DNA of 64,000 bases from an uncultured Clostridia bacterium (GCA_934169775.1 CAKPOI010000003.1:1-64000), one strand, 5' to 3'. Positions 18,301 through 27,181 are shown, counted from the first letter of the stretch. Made by a program: numbers and translations. Notes: generated from the sequence alone by a model not told the origin.

Positions 18301-20276
18301 TCTTTTTGTAATTCTAAGTCTGCATTTACTACTATTATTGCTTCTTGTTCATCTTCTTTTTTGTAATCTGTTTGCTCTCCTTCTATTGTTAGTTTTATTA
18401 CATAATTTCCGTTTTCGTTTGTATATCCTTGTGCTTTTGTTATTGTTAATTGCTCATCATATACTAATCTTATTGAGTTTGCTGTTACTTTTTTTACTTC
18501 TCTTGGAAATACTATTTCTACTTCTGGATTTTTGTATAATACATTTCCGTAGTCTTTTGTCTTTAGTGTTGCATATATTTCTACTCCTTTATTTACATTT
18601 GTTGTTCCTAGATTGTTATTGTTCATTGTTATTTCTATTTTTTCTTCTGCTTCTACCAAGTTTGTGTTTGCTTCTATTTTTGTTGTTTCTTGATTTGTTA
18701 TGTTTATTTCACTTGTTACATAATTGTATTTTTCTATTTCTGCTTTTGTTATTCCTAAGTCTCCTTGAAAATATTTTGTGTTTCTTATTTCTATTTCTCC
18801 TATTTTCTTTGGTTCTCCTAATATTTTTATGTTTGCTTTTCTTGTTCCTTCTGGATATTCTATTACTATGTTTTCTCCTTCTGTTTTTACTTCTACTTGA
18901 CTATTTTCTGTGTTGTTTTCTGTTAATTCTGATGTATTTATTTCTGCTATCTTTTGTCCATCTTTATTTATTATTTCTATTTTTGCTTCTTCTCCAAATA
19001 CTTCTTTTAATTCTTCTTTATTTATATAGCTTTTTTCTAAATACATATTTACTTCTTTTTTTGCTCCTTTTGTATTTTCTAAATATGTATTTCCTGTTTC
19101 TATACTTAAATCTTTTACTTGACTTATTTCTGGTATTTCTATTTTTTCGCTTTCTTCTATATATGCTTTTTTGGTTGATTTTACTGTAAAGTATTGTTTT
19201 GCTATTTTTTCTGTTGTATTCATTTCTGCACTTACTATATTTGTTGTCTTATTTGCTGTTAGTTTTTCTGATATTTCTTTTTCTATTGTATTTTCATTTC
19301 CGTAGAATTTTGTTTCTACTTTTCCTGTTACTTGTTCTGTTCTTTGTTTTACATTTATTTTTCCTTCATATTCATATATTATTTTATATGTATCTTTTCC
19401 TTTTCCTAATTCTATTTTTTCATTTGCTCCATTTGTATATTTAATATTTGCTTTTCCTGTATTTGCATCATATTCTACTTCTATTTCTTTTCCATTTCTT
19501 AATGATTGTACTTTTGTTGGTTTTATTCCATCTAATTCTGGAGCTTCTATTTCTACTTTTTCTTCTTCTTTGGCTATTTCATCTACACTTGATGTTATTT
19601 CCATTTGTTGTTCTAACATTGTTTTGTTTTCTGCTATTCCTTGGAATTTTATGAATTTGTTTTCTATTTTTGTATCTATTTCTTCTGTCCATTCTGTATT
19701 TAGCTCTATATTTTTTTCTATTTTTTGCTCTGTTTTTGTATTTGCCTTATATGTTGCTGTGAATTTTATTGTATTTTGTTTGTTGTAATAGTCTAAAGGC
19801 ATTTCTTCTTTTTTCTCGAATTTTATTGGTAATTCTATTTCTTTCTCTCCTGTTACCATCTGTTTTAATATTATTTCATTTGTTTCTGTATCTATTCTTT
19901 CAATATTTGTTTTGTCTACATTGTTTGCATCTATTTTGAAATTTGGATTGTCTATTTGTATTTTTGCTTCATTTAACATTCCACTATTTTCTATTTTGAT
20001 GTTACATACTATTGTTCCTCCTTCTGAGATCTTTAGCTTTTTACTATGTGTTCCTTCTTCTTTGTAATATACATTAAATGAAACATTTGTATTTTCTATT
20101 TTTGCATTTTGGTTTTCTAGTTCCTCATACACAGCTTGCACTACTCCTGTTGTTGCATACAAAAATTGAAACATTGTTAATGTCATTAATAATGTTATTG
20201 CCATTACCTTTTTTAATATTTCTTTTTCCTTGTATAATGTGTTTTGTTTTTTTAATAAGTGTTTTGCCTTTCTCAC
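15363..20276 (-). CDS. Giant SdrD-B/DUF11-like repeat surface protein
   Basis: A 1637-aa exported protein with an internal signal sequence (KKVMAITLLMTLTMFQFLYATTGVVQA) after a basic 20-residue leader. The body is glutamate/lysine/threonine-rich beta repeats. A DUF11-like section (VKITNTTDKTISNIG, later YSIKVTNEGKIAGKATEIVD) is present. An SdrD B-like module begins SGKAWIDENKNGKKDSNEKP and carries acidic Ca-binding residues. A poly-Asp/Asn linker precedes that module. The C-terminus (SIKTGKAIVISTFAIIILAG...RIRKEEKNEEK) has a helix and basic tail but only a weak KTG in place of LPxTG. It probably forms a cell-surface fibre or scaffold with the 1749-aa partner encoded in the same operon. Confidence 0.8.
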   Translation of the reverse strand: MRKAKHLLKKQNTLYKEKEILKKVMAITLLMTLTMFQFLYATTGVVQAVYEELENQNAKIENTNVSFNVYYKEEGTHSKKLKISEGGTIVCNIKIENSGMLNEAKIQIDNPNFKIDANNVDKTNIERIDTETNEIILKQMVTGEKEIELPIKFEKKEEMPLDYYNKQNTIKFTATYKANTKTEQKIEKNIELNTEWTEEIDTKIENKFIKFQGIAENKTMLEQQMEITSSVDEIAKEEEKVEIEAPELDGIKPTKVQSLRNGKEIEVEYDANTGKANIKYTNGANEKIELGKGKDTYKIIYEYEGKINVKQRTEQVTGKVETKFYGNENTIEKEISEKLTANKTTNIVSAEMNTTEKIAKQYFTVKSTKKAYIEESEKIEIPEISQVKDLSIETGNTYLENTKGAKKEVNMYLEKSYINKEELKEVFGEEAKIEIINKDGQKIAEINTSELTENNTENSQVEVKTEGENIVIEYPEGTRKANIKILGEPKKIGEIEIRNTKYFQGDLGITKAEIEKYNYVTSEINITNQETTKIEANTNLVEAEEKIEITMNNNNLGTTNVNKGVEIYATLKTKDYGNVLYKNPEVEIVFPREVKKVTANSIRLVYDEQLTITKAQGYTNENGNYVIKLTIEGEQTDYKKEDEQEAIIVVNADLELQKDIPSKQEEIKVEVKNEGYERKTFSTEANINAKNGVFTYSEVKGYKAGETTETIGEEVKNIAIEEKDEEKILNREVSIVNNNKFEVQNVSIEGKVEELTYIKGIEKENVEYSYEEEGDNWVKDVEDITRVKKFKLNIGTMSEGQVVKIEYEVKANLEAGKQGIMQDKVTYSINGQTLNETNKTTVTNEATPIVKDESTENTSKNFAQLSTIGIQEENEELKVELAATKAGKEFKDGEEISEGEVIEYHVKITNTTDKTISNIGISATQENAIMYNKLYYQGQNAQTGEMGENIFYTEDEKCKELKKENIELKPNETYEYDYEFSTKKINGNVTKGKIKITADGLTEKQYTTYTNSIKDSKIKVKIMHNSSERHEYVAGNLYPTVMYVYNLTDTELTNVNITEYVSEGLKLDLTSINRELTSGIKQDENGQILINIPKIEAKGEYMINHLFIAEELPLDITNREVSVVANAKVGEEIYNSNVVKRQILQSKTTIDVNLKGSQTASSLVNKNKVDFTATIKNKGVIEREAVVKIEIPSAFEISNAYMTINGERTELNIENNKFLKTIKLTKECDIEIVICTVVNKEKAETSMLETTLTVIPENQEEIVSQVTYGLHGVTGEGEEDNNYGQDGTDDDDDDNGNNSGDNNNNTTEQGSKISGKAWIDENKNGKKDSNEKPLSNLNVKLINNQTGSQIKETNTDTNGNYEFKELEKGKYLVIFTYDQSKYKPTIYQKDGLKDDENSDVIVRNYDGKDVAVTDVFEITDKSIENVDAGFTEVEKFDLSLNKTVTKITIIENGKQTVKKFSNSKLAKAEIAAKKIKNTTVLMEYSIKVTNEGKIAGKATEIVDYMPEDVTFDASLNQSWYKGEDGNLYTTALANEQINPGESKEVKLILTKKMTENNTGTTFNTAEIAGDTNSENIADIDSITKNKNTNEDDFSGADIIISIKTGKAIVISTFAIIILAGIMFVILRIRKEEKNEEK

Positions 20277-20828
20277 TTTTACATCATCCTTTCCTTTATT
20301 TTATTTTTTACTAATTTATTTTTTGGTTTCGCCTTTTTATTTCTTTCTGAGTATATTACTCCTATTGTTCCTATTTTAATACTAGCATATGTTTTTTTTT
20401 TTCTCAATACTGCCTTTTTTGATCTTTTCTTTTAATTTTACGGATGTTCATTTTTGACGTTTTATGACATTTTTGTTACATTTTTTTCTATACAAGATTT
20501 CTTATAACTTTTGCATTGCTTTGATTTTTTGACTTGCATGAAAAATGTTCTACTATTAATTTTTCTTTTGATATATAGTTCACTCTGTAGTACTTTTGTT
20601 AAAATAGAACAAAAGCGGACATTAATAACATTAGCACCTATTAAAACATTTTAAAGTCCGCGTATTTGTTCGTGTGCGAAATTTGCGAAGCAAATTTCTG
20701 TGCAATGTATTTTTATATATTAGGAAAGTTGCATGACTTTCCTAATATATAAAAAATACAAAAATAGTAATTATTAAAATTTCTATTTTTGTATTTTTTT
20801 CTTGTTATTTTTTATTAAATTTATTTTT
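20277..20828. other. Intergenic region with two hairpin systems
   Basis: It contains GCGGAC (20615-20620) facing GTCCGC (20656-20661), a dispersed two-hairpin element (20661-20760), and T-rich sequence upstream of the adhesin operon. No gene is seen. Confidence 0.5.
20661..20760. repeat. Dispersed two-hairpin element, copy A
   Basis: About 100 bp with hairpins AAATTTGC/GCAAATTT and ATTAGGAAAGT/ACTTTCCTAAT. A second copy lies inverted at 58631-58730, with paired base changes in both stems. Confidence 0.75.
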
Positions 20829-21014
20829 TTATTTATTTAATTTTTCAACGACTTCATTTACATCTATTCCGTGTACTGCACATGCTTCTTCTAATGTTTC
20901 CATTTGTGATGCTGGGCATCCTAAGCAATGCATTCCTACTTCTAATAGAAGCTCTGCCTTTTCTGGTGCTTTCTCTAGTATTTCTCCTATTGTTGTGTTT
21001 TTATTTATTTCCAT
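20829..21014 (-). CDS. DUF1858 domain protein
   Basis: A 61-aa protein of the DUF1858 family: NTTIGEILEKAPEKAELLLEVGMHCLGCPAS, ending in an acidic/basic helix. The CLGCPA motif is characteristic and the cysteines suggest redox or metal binding. These domains often accompany hybrid-cluster or iron-sulfur proteins, but none is adjacent here. I start it at 21014, where AAGGAAGG lies upstream; the longer frame to 21068 lacks family similarity. Confidence 0.85.
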   Translation of the reverse strand: MEINKNTTIGEILEKAPEKAELLLEVGMHCLGCPASQMETLEEACAVHGIDVNEVVEKLNK

Positions 21015-21193
21015 TTTTTTACCTTCCTTTCTTTTATTTAGATTCATTTCACATTTTAGGTTAATCAATATTTTTTCCTATATTTTTAGTGATCATGTTA
21101 TATTTTATCATATTTTTTAAAAAAAGTATAGACAAATTATTAATTTTGTTGTATTATGATTTTGCAATTCATTGCTTTAAAGGTGGTGAAATT

Positions 21194-21340
21194 ATGCAAT
21201 TCTTAATTAATTTATTTTTCTTTTCTTTTATTATTTGTTCTTTTATTTTTTTATATTCATTATATATGTTTTTTTATATAATATTTTTTCATCACAAACA
21301 AGGTTCAAAATTACAAATTAAAAAGAATATAAATTCTTAA
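21194..21340 (+). CDS. Small membrane protein preceding VirD4
   Basis: A 48-aa protein: one long hydrophobic stretch (FLINLFFFSFIICSFIFLYSLYMFFYIIFF) and a basic tail (HHKQGSKLQIKKNINS). AAAGGTGG precedes the ATG and the next gene's ribosome site starts 12 nt after the stop. It is probably the first gene of the T4SS-like operon. No family recognised. Confidence 0.5.
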   Translation: MQFLINLFFFSFIICSFIFLYSLYMFFYIIFFHHKQGSKLQIKKNINS

Positions 21341-21365
21341 TTTTTTATTTTTAGGAGGTGTTTTT

Positions 21366-23069
21366 ATTAGACATAAATTTGCTTTTTTTATATCTTTTTT
21401 ATTATTTATATTTTCCTGTATGTTTTGTTTTAAAATTTTTTATCCCATTTATCAAGCAGAAGAACTTATTATTCCTTATGCGATTCACCCTTTTGATATT
21501 TGTTCTACACAACCTGAACTTTGGAATTTTATTAAAAAATCTTATTTTTTAATTTTTCCTTTTTCTGATTTTATTTTTATTAAATTTTTATATAATCGTT
21601 TTTTTATAAAATTTTCTTTTAATTATTTTTATTTTTTTAAAAATTTTAAAAAGGAAAAAAATATTAATTTAAATAATTCTTTTAAACTTTTAATAGGAAA
21701 TAATTATTTAGATAATTCTTCTATTTATTTATCTGAATCTGGTTTGTATCAAAATTTTTTAATAACTGGAACTATTGGATCTGGTAAAACTTCTTCTGCT
21801 ATTTATCCTTTTGTTAATCAATTTATACAATATAATAGCGCTCATTTGGATGACAAAATTGGTATGCTGATTTTAGATGTTAAAGGTAATTTTTATAGTT
21901 ATGTTTCTAATGTTGCAAAAAAATATAATTTGGAAAATGATTTGTTTGTTATTTCCCTATATAATAATGTTTATTATAATCCTTTAGATAAGCCAAATTT
22001 GAAACCTCAAATTTTAGCTAATCGTTTAAAAACTATTTTAACTTTATTTTCAGAAAATAATTCTGAATCTTATTGGTTAGATAAGTCGGAACAAATCTTA
22101 GCTGAGGCTATTAAATTATGCAGATTATATAATAATGGATATGTTACTTTTGTTGAACTTCATAAATTAATTACAGATTTTTCTTATTATTCTGAAAAAA
22201 TTCAAAAATTACGTGATTTATTTCTTGAGTCTAAATTATCTAATCGCGATATTTATGAATTAAATGAATGTTTGAATTTTTTTCAAAAAGAATTTTTTCA
22301 ATTAGATGAACGTACTAAAAATATTTTAATTTCTGAAATTACCCGTATTACTAATGTTTTTATTTCTGATTATGATGTTTGTTCTACTTTTTGTCCACCT
22401 AGAAATAAATTAAATTTTGATGGCTTTTCTGATATTATTAAGAATGGCAAAATTGTTGTTTTAAATATTAATGTTTCTGAAAATACTTTTTTATCCAAGA
22501 TTATTGCTGCTTATTTAAAATTGGATTTTCAAACAGAGGTTATGTCTTTTTTGGCAAATAATAACCCTAAAAAAAATGTTTTTATTTGCGATGAATATGA
22601 TAAGTTTTGTACTAAAACTGATGCTGATTTTTTTTCGATGAGTAGAGAAGCTAAATCTATTAATATTGTTTCTACTCAAAGTTATTCTTCTTTGAAAAAT
22701 ACTCTTAAAGATGATGCTAGTGTTAAAGTTATTATTCAGAATTTGGTTAATAAAATTTGGTTTAGAACTGATGATATTTTTACTATTGAGGAGGCGCAAA
22801 AGCAGTTAGGGAAAGAGGATAAAGAAAAAATTTCTAAAAGCATTTCTGAGAGTGCTAAAGAGACAAAATTTAGTTACATAACTAATACTTTGAATTCTTA
22901 AAATTCTAATATTTCTGAATCTTATAGTACTGTTATTCAAAATGATTTTATTTTTGATACTAAATTTTTTACTCAAAATTTGGAGACTTTTTCTGCTTTG
23001 ACTTTTTTGTCTGATGGTAAAAAAATTTATCCTCCTCAAAAAATAAAAATGCTTCCTTATTTTAAATAA
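21366..23069 (+). CDS. VirD4/TraG-type coupling ATPase, interrupted by an in-frame TAA
   Basis: T4SS coupling proteins are hexameric membrane ATPases that hand substrates to the channel. Visible: one or two N-terminal membrane segments, Walker A TIGSGKTSS (near residue 134), the MLILDVKGNFYSYV segment, Walker B-like VFICDEYDKFC, and STQSYSSL. The uninterrupted frame ends at a TAA at 22899-22901. The same frame continues for 55 codons to 23069 with the family's C-terminal signature (FSALTFLSDGKKIYPPQKIK, MLPYF), so the gene carries a nonsense codon. The first ATG is at 21420, but a ribosome site AGGAGG at 21353 faces an AUU at 21366, which adds a basic leader (RHKFAFF). The start is therefore uncertain. 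Confidence 0.8.
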
Positions 23070-23292
23070 TATTTTTTATTAATTTATTTTGTTTATTTAT
23101 TTAATTATTTTTTATTTATTTAATTTATTTTTATTTAGTTAATTTAATTTATTTTATTTATTTAATTTATTTTATTTATTTAATTTATTTTATTTATTTT
23201 ATTTATTTAATTTATTTTTATTTATTTAATTTATTTTTATTTATTTAATTTATTTTTATTTATTTAATTTATTTTTATTTATTTAATTTTAT
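23070..23292. repeat. TTTATTTAATTTATTTT low-complexity tandem array
   Basis: About 220 bp of nearly pure TTTATTTA/ATTTATTTT units lie between VirD4 and the VirB2-like gene. There are no stable GC-containing stems. It may be a replication-slippage product. Confidence 0.8.
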
Positions 23293-23305
23293 TTAGGAGG
23301 TACTT

Positions 23306-23662
23306 ATGAATGATATTAAAATTATGAAAAAAAAGAAAAAATTATTTTTATTTATTTTTACTTTTTTATTAACAATTATTTTTATTTTTTATTTTACAGA
23401 AAATTATGCCGCTTTAGGTGACCCAAAATTAATTAGTAAAATTAATACTGCATTTGAAACAATTGAAAGTTGGTTATTAAAAATTGCTACTCCAGCTGCT
23501 GCTGTTGCAGTTGGTACTGGAGTTTTTATGAAGAAGTTTAGTTTTGGTGATGAGGAAAGAATACGAATGGGCAAAAAGATTATTAAAGGATCTCTATTCT
23601 CTTACGCTTTCATACTTGCCATTGATTTAATTCTTTCTGCAATTAAATCTCTTATTGCTTAG
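23306..23662 (+). CDS. VirB2/TrbC-like pilin or channel subunit
   Basis: A 118-aa protein. An N-terminal signal-like helix (KKKLFLFIFTFLLTIIFIFYFTENYAA) is followed by two hydrophobic helices (LLKIATPAAAVAVGTGVFM and GSLFSYAFILAIDLILSAIKSL). A basic turn GDEERIRMGKKIIK lies between them, as in VirB2/TrbC pilins. AGGAGG sits 6 nt before the ATG. Its place between VirD4 and a VirB6-like gene supports a T4SS role. Confidence 0.7.
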   Translation: MNDIKIMKKKKKLFLFIFTFLLTIIFIFYFTENYAALGDPKLISKINTAFETIESWLLKIATPAAAVAVGTGVFMKKFSFGDEERIRMGKKIIKGSLFSYAFILAIDLILSAIKSLIA

Positions 23663-23773
23663 TTTTTTATTTTTATGTTTACTCTATTTTATGTTAAGCT
23701 TGTATTATATTTACTTTTTTGTCGTATTTTTGTTTAACTTTTATATTAATTTTTTGTTTGAAAGGAGGCTAGT

Positions 23774-24649
23774 TTGGATCAGTCAAATATTACACAAACT
23801 ATATTAAATACTATTAATTATATTTTCGAAACTTTGTTAAGTTCTATTGATAATCGTTTGTATGGAATTTTAGATGATTTAACTTTTATTAATTCAGATA
23901 TTTTACATGATAATTATTTTTCTAAAATTTTTGGTACTTCTACTACAAATGGAATTTTATTAATTGCTAATTCTTTATTGCTTGGAATTTTATTATATTT
24001 TTCTATTAAATATTTTATTTCTCATATTACTTATATAGAATCTGAAAGACCTTTTCCATTTATTTTTAAATTAATTATTTATGGATTATGTATGAATTTT
24101 TCTTATTTTATTTTAGGACAAATTTTAGATATTAATTCTTATATAACTTTGGCAATCAGAGATTTAGGAAATCAATTATTTGGAAAGTCGATTTGTTTTT
24201 CTGAATTAATTTCGATAATTAATAATAGTGTTTCTATTGATAATTCATCTTTAAATATTTTTTCTTTAGATGGTTTATTAAAAGCTACTATGTCTATGTC
24301 ATTATTGGGTTTAGTTTTTTCTTATTCTTTAAGATATATACTTATTAAAATATTTATTTTAATTGCTCCTTTTGCTATTTTATCTAAGGCATCTAACTCA
24401 TTATCTTGGTTTTTTAGGGCATGGGCTAGAAATTTATTTTCACTTTTATTTATTCAAATAATTGTGTCTATTGTATTATTAATCTTATTTTCTATGAGAT
24501 ATGATTCTTCTAATTTATTTACTAAATTTATTTATATTGGTGGTATTTATGCTTTACTTCAAGTTAATTCTTTTGTGCGTGAATTTATTGGTGGTGTTTC
24601 CACAAATGTTACACAAGGTGTTAATAACTTTATGAATTTTAAGAAATAA
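23774..24649 (+). CDS. VirB6/TrbL-like polytopic membrane protein
   Basis: A 291-aa protein starting at TTG (23774), with AAAGGAGG 7 nt upstream. It has five to six hydrophobic segments, including LLIANSLLLGILLYFSIKYF, FIFKLIIYGLCMNFSYFIL, YILIKIFILIAPFAILS and LLFIQIIVSIVLLILF. The loop after ILIAPFAIL, with SLSWFFRAWARNLFSLL, matches the conserved part of Gram-positive VirB6-like channel proteins. It would form the inner-membrane pore of the T4SS-like machine with the genes on either side. Confidence 0.75.
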   Translation: MDQSNITQTILNTINYIFETLLSSIDNRLYGILDDLTFINSDILHDNYFSKIFGTSTTNGILLIANSLLLGILLYFSIKYFISHITYIESERPFPFIFKLIIYGLCMNFSYFILGQILDINSYITLAIRDLGNQLFGKSICFSELISIINNSVSIDNSSLNIFSLDGLLKATMSMSLLGLVFSYSLRYILIKIFILIAPFAILSKASNSLSWFFRAWARNLFSLLFIQIIVSIVLLILFSMRYDSSNLFTKFIYIGGIYALLQVNSFVREFIGGVSTNVTQGVNNFMNFKK

Positions 24650-24703
24650 TTTTTTTAATTTATTTTTATTTATTAATTTTTTATTTTCGAAGAGGTGTTT
24701 TTT

Positions 24704-24985
24704 ATGAAATTTATTTTTCCCAAAAATTATAATTTTAAAAATAAATTTTTAGGATTTATTGATTATACAACAATTTTTATAAATATAATTTGGGATGGTT
24801 TAATTTTTTTATTTATTAATTTATTTTTTAATAATTTATATTTTAAAATTTTTTTATTTATAATTTTATGTTTTCCTTTTTTACTAATTAGTTTTACTGG
24901 ACTTAATGGTGAAAATTTTGTTTATGTTTTTAGATATATACTTTCTTTTGTTCTTAAGCAAAAATTGTTTTTTTATAAAAAATGA
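24704..24985 (+). CDS. PrgI/VirB3-like small membrane protein
   Basis: A 93-aa protein with two adjacent hydrophobic helices (residues about 18-65) and the ending FVYVFRYILSFVLKQKLFFYKK, typical of PrgI/VirB3-type subunits. These bridge the VirB4 ATPase to the channel. In other T4SS loci this gene directly precedes virB4. Here VirB4 is about 8 kb away on the other strand. I use the ATG at 24704 with AGAGGTG upstream; a GTG at 24695 overlaps that site. Confidence 0.65.
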   Translation: MKFIFPKNYNFKNKFLGFIDYTTIFINIIWDGLIFLFINLFFNNLYFKIFLFIILCFPFLLISFTGLNGENFVYVFRYILSFVLKQKLFFYKK

Positions 24986-25054
24986 TTTTATATAAATTAT
25001 AATAATTGATTTATAAACTTTTATTAAAATCCATTCGACATTTTTTTATTTTTT

Positions 25055-25119
25055 CCCTCTTTCATATTGAATTTTTTACTCAAAAAGGATATAATCTATT
25101 CACAACATATGAAAGAGGG
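25055..25119 (+). promoter_or_regulatory. dnaD promoter flanked by a 13-bp perfect inverted repeat
   Basis: TTGAAT (25067-25072), a 17-nt spacer and TATAAT (25090-25095) form a promoter. It is bracketed by CCCTCTTTCATAT (25055-25067) and ATATGAAAGAGGG (25107-25119); the right arm includes the ribosome site of dnaD. This could be an operator for a dimeric repressor. Confidence 0.6.
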
Positions 25120-25127
25120 GATTCATT

Positions 25128-26120
25128 ATGAAGTTGGAACAAAAGGAGAAGGCTTTATTGTTTTCAGAAACAACTATTCCAGATATTTTTTTTGCAGAAC
25201 ATTTATCTCAAATATCTGGAGATTATCTAAAAATTTATTTATATATGATTTTTTTATCTAAATATGGAAAAGATATTAAAATAAATGATTTATCTAAAAA
25301 ACTTAATTTACCTATTAAGACTATTAATGATGGTGTTAAATTTTTGGAGTCTCAAGAGCTTATTGTTAAGAAAACTACTGGATTTGTTATTGTTGATTTA
25401 CAAGAATCTACTCTTAATAAATTGTATAAACCTAATTTAATGCCTTCAAAAGAAACTATTGAAAAAACTTCAAAAAATCAGAAGCGTGCTAAAGCAATTG
25501 ATCATATTAATAATATGTATTTTCAAGGTATTATGGGTCCTTCTTGGTATAATGATATAGATATATGGTTTACAAAATATAATTTTGATGATCAAGTTAT
25601 GATTTCTCTTTTTGATTATTGTTATAATCGTTCTGCTCTTCATAAGAATTATGTTCAAGCAGTTGCAGAAGCTTGGGGAAATAACAAAATACATACTTGG
25701 ACAGATTTAGATGCTTATTATCAAAAACGTGAAAGATTAAATTCTATAAAACGTGAGATTGCTAAAAAACTTGGTAAACGTTCTGGTTTAACTCAGTATG
25801 AGGAAGCTTATATAGAAAATTGGGTTTTAGATTTTGGATATGATATGAATGTTATTGAAATTGCTTTAAAAAGGACTACTTTAAAACAAAATCCAACATT
25901 TGATTATATTAATAATATTATAACTGACTGGCATGATAGAAATTTAAAAACTCCTGATGAAGTTGATGCATTTTTAGAGCAACGTAAAAAACAAATTAGA
26001 GATACTAAGGAATTAAAAGCAAAAGTTACTAAAGCTAATCATGAGCAACGTGAATACAATAATTTAGATTTTTTATATGCCAATGTTGGTATTCAAGGTG
26101 GAAATAATATTGAAAAATAA
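25128..26120 (+). CDS. dnaD: DnaD-domain replication initiation protein
   Basis: A 330-aa protein with an N-terminal winged-helix-like region (YLKIYLYMIFLSKYGKDIKINDLSKKL...). Two DnaD/DnaB-II-type domains follow, at about 120-200 and 215-295. The second ends FDYINNIITDWHDRNLKTPDEV, the YxxxIxxxW element used in single-stranded DNA binding. DnaD-like proteins help load the replicative helicase at oriC with the DnaC/DnaI loader, whose gene follows 34 nt later. I read this as the chromosomal primosome pair rather than a phage module, because it lies about 18 kb from oriC and both genes look full length. Confidence 0.85.
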   Translation: MKLEQKEKALLFSETTIPDIFFAEHLSQISGDYLKIYLYMIFLSKYGKDIKINDLSKKLNLPIKTINDGVKFLESQELIVKKTTGFVIVDLQESTLNKLYKPNLMPSKETIEKTSKNQKRAKAIDHINNMYFQGIMGPSWYNDIDIWFTKYNFDDQVMISLFDYCYNRSALHKNYVQAVAEAWGNNKIHTWTDLDAYYQKRERLNSIKREIAKKLGKRSGLTQYEEAYIENWVLDFGYDMNVIEIALKRTTLKQNPTFDYINNIITDWHDRNLKTPDEVDAFLEQRKKQIRDTKELKAKVTKANHEQREYNNLDFLYANVGIQGGNNIEK

Positions 26121-26154
26121 TTATAATTTTTGCATTAGGAAGGTTTGTGGTATA

Positions 26155-27169
26155 ATGGCAAATGATGTCTTGAATTCTCTTTTGAGAGAATATGAACAAA
26201 AAAAAGTAAATGCGGAATTAGATTTGGAAAGGCGTAAAGAGCTTATTTATAAATTAATTCCTCGTTTACTTGAAATTGATGATGAACTTAATTCTTTAGG
26301 AATACAAAGTGCAAAAAGCATTTTGATTTCTCCTGAAAAAAGAGATTTTTATGTTAATGAATTAAATAAGAAAATTAAAGATTTAAAATCTGAAAAAGAA
26401 TTTATTTTATTAAAAAATGGATATTCTTTAGATTATTTTAAACCTTTTTATGAGTGTAAATTTTGCAATGATACAGGTTTTATTACTGATGAAAATTCTA
26501 ATACAATTATGTGTTCTTGTTTAAAGCAAAAACTTCTTAATATCTCTTTTAATAAATCTAATATGTATAATTTAAAAAAAGAAAATTTTGATACTTTTAA
26601 TGATTTATTTTTTTCTGATGAAGTTGATTTGTCAAAATATAAATTTAATATTTCACCTAGAAGAAATATTCAAAATATAAAAGATAAGTCAATAGAATTT
26701 GTTAAAAATTTTGATAATCCTGAATCTAAAAATCTTTTATTTACAGGTGCTACTGGTTTACGGTAAGACTTTTATGTCAAATTGTATTGCCTCTGAATTA
26801 TTGCAAAAAGGAAAAACTGTTTTGTATCAAACAGCTCCTGTATTACTTGAAAGCGTAATAGATTTTAAGTTTGGGAAGAACAAATCTACAAGTGAAAATT
26901 TAATACAGTCTGTTCTCGAGGCTGATTTATTAATAATTGATGACTTAGGTACTGAAACTATTAATTCTTTAAAATTGAGTGAACTTTTTACTATTGTTAA
27001 TACTCGTATTTTAAACCTTAACAATCATATTACTAAAACTATTATTTCTACTAATTTGAATATGAATGATATTTTTTCTATTTATCAAGATAGAATTGGT
27101 TCTAGAATTGCTGGTTATTATGATATTTATTATTTCTTTGGTGAAGATTTGAGATTAAAAAATAGATAA
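26155..27169 (+). CDS. dnaC: DnaC/DnaI-like helicase loader ATPase, +1 shift at a CGG codon
   Basis: An AAA+ loader that places the replicative helicase on DNA. Frame one starts at the ATG at 26155 (AGGAAGG upstream). It carries the N-terminal helicase-binding region and a zinc motif (CKFCNDTGFI...MCSC). It then reads LLFTGATGL followed by CGG (26761-26763) and TAA. Dropping the C at 26761 gives GATGLGKTFMSN, a perfect Walker A, and the frame continues to 27169. That part has Walker B LLIIDDLGTE, sensor-1 IISTNL and the arginine-finger-like DRIGSRI. Total about 338 aa, normal for the family. Either a sequencing or true mutation inserted one C, or the cell bypasses CGG; mnmE shows the identical situation. 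Confidence 0.85.
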
Positions 27170-27181
27170 TTAGAATTAGTT

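Noticed and set aside
16217..19788. Many plus-strand hydrophobic frames opposite the giant surface proteins
   Set aside because: Same shadow effect. The minus-strand frames have signal peptides, repeats and anchors.
23070..23292. CRISPR-like regular repeat
   Set aside because: The units are contiguous low-complexity TTTATTTA sequence without spacers, and no cas genes are present.
25128..27169. DnaD-DnaC pair as part of a prophage or conjugative element
   Set aside because: No phage structural, integrase or relaxase gene is adjacent. The pair is full-length and near the origin, so a chromosomal primosome role is more likely, though not proven.
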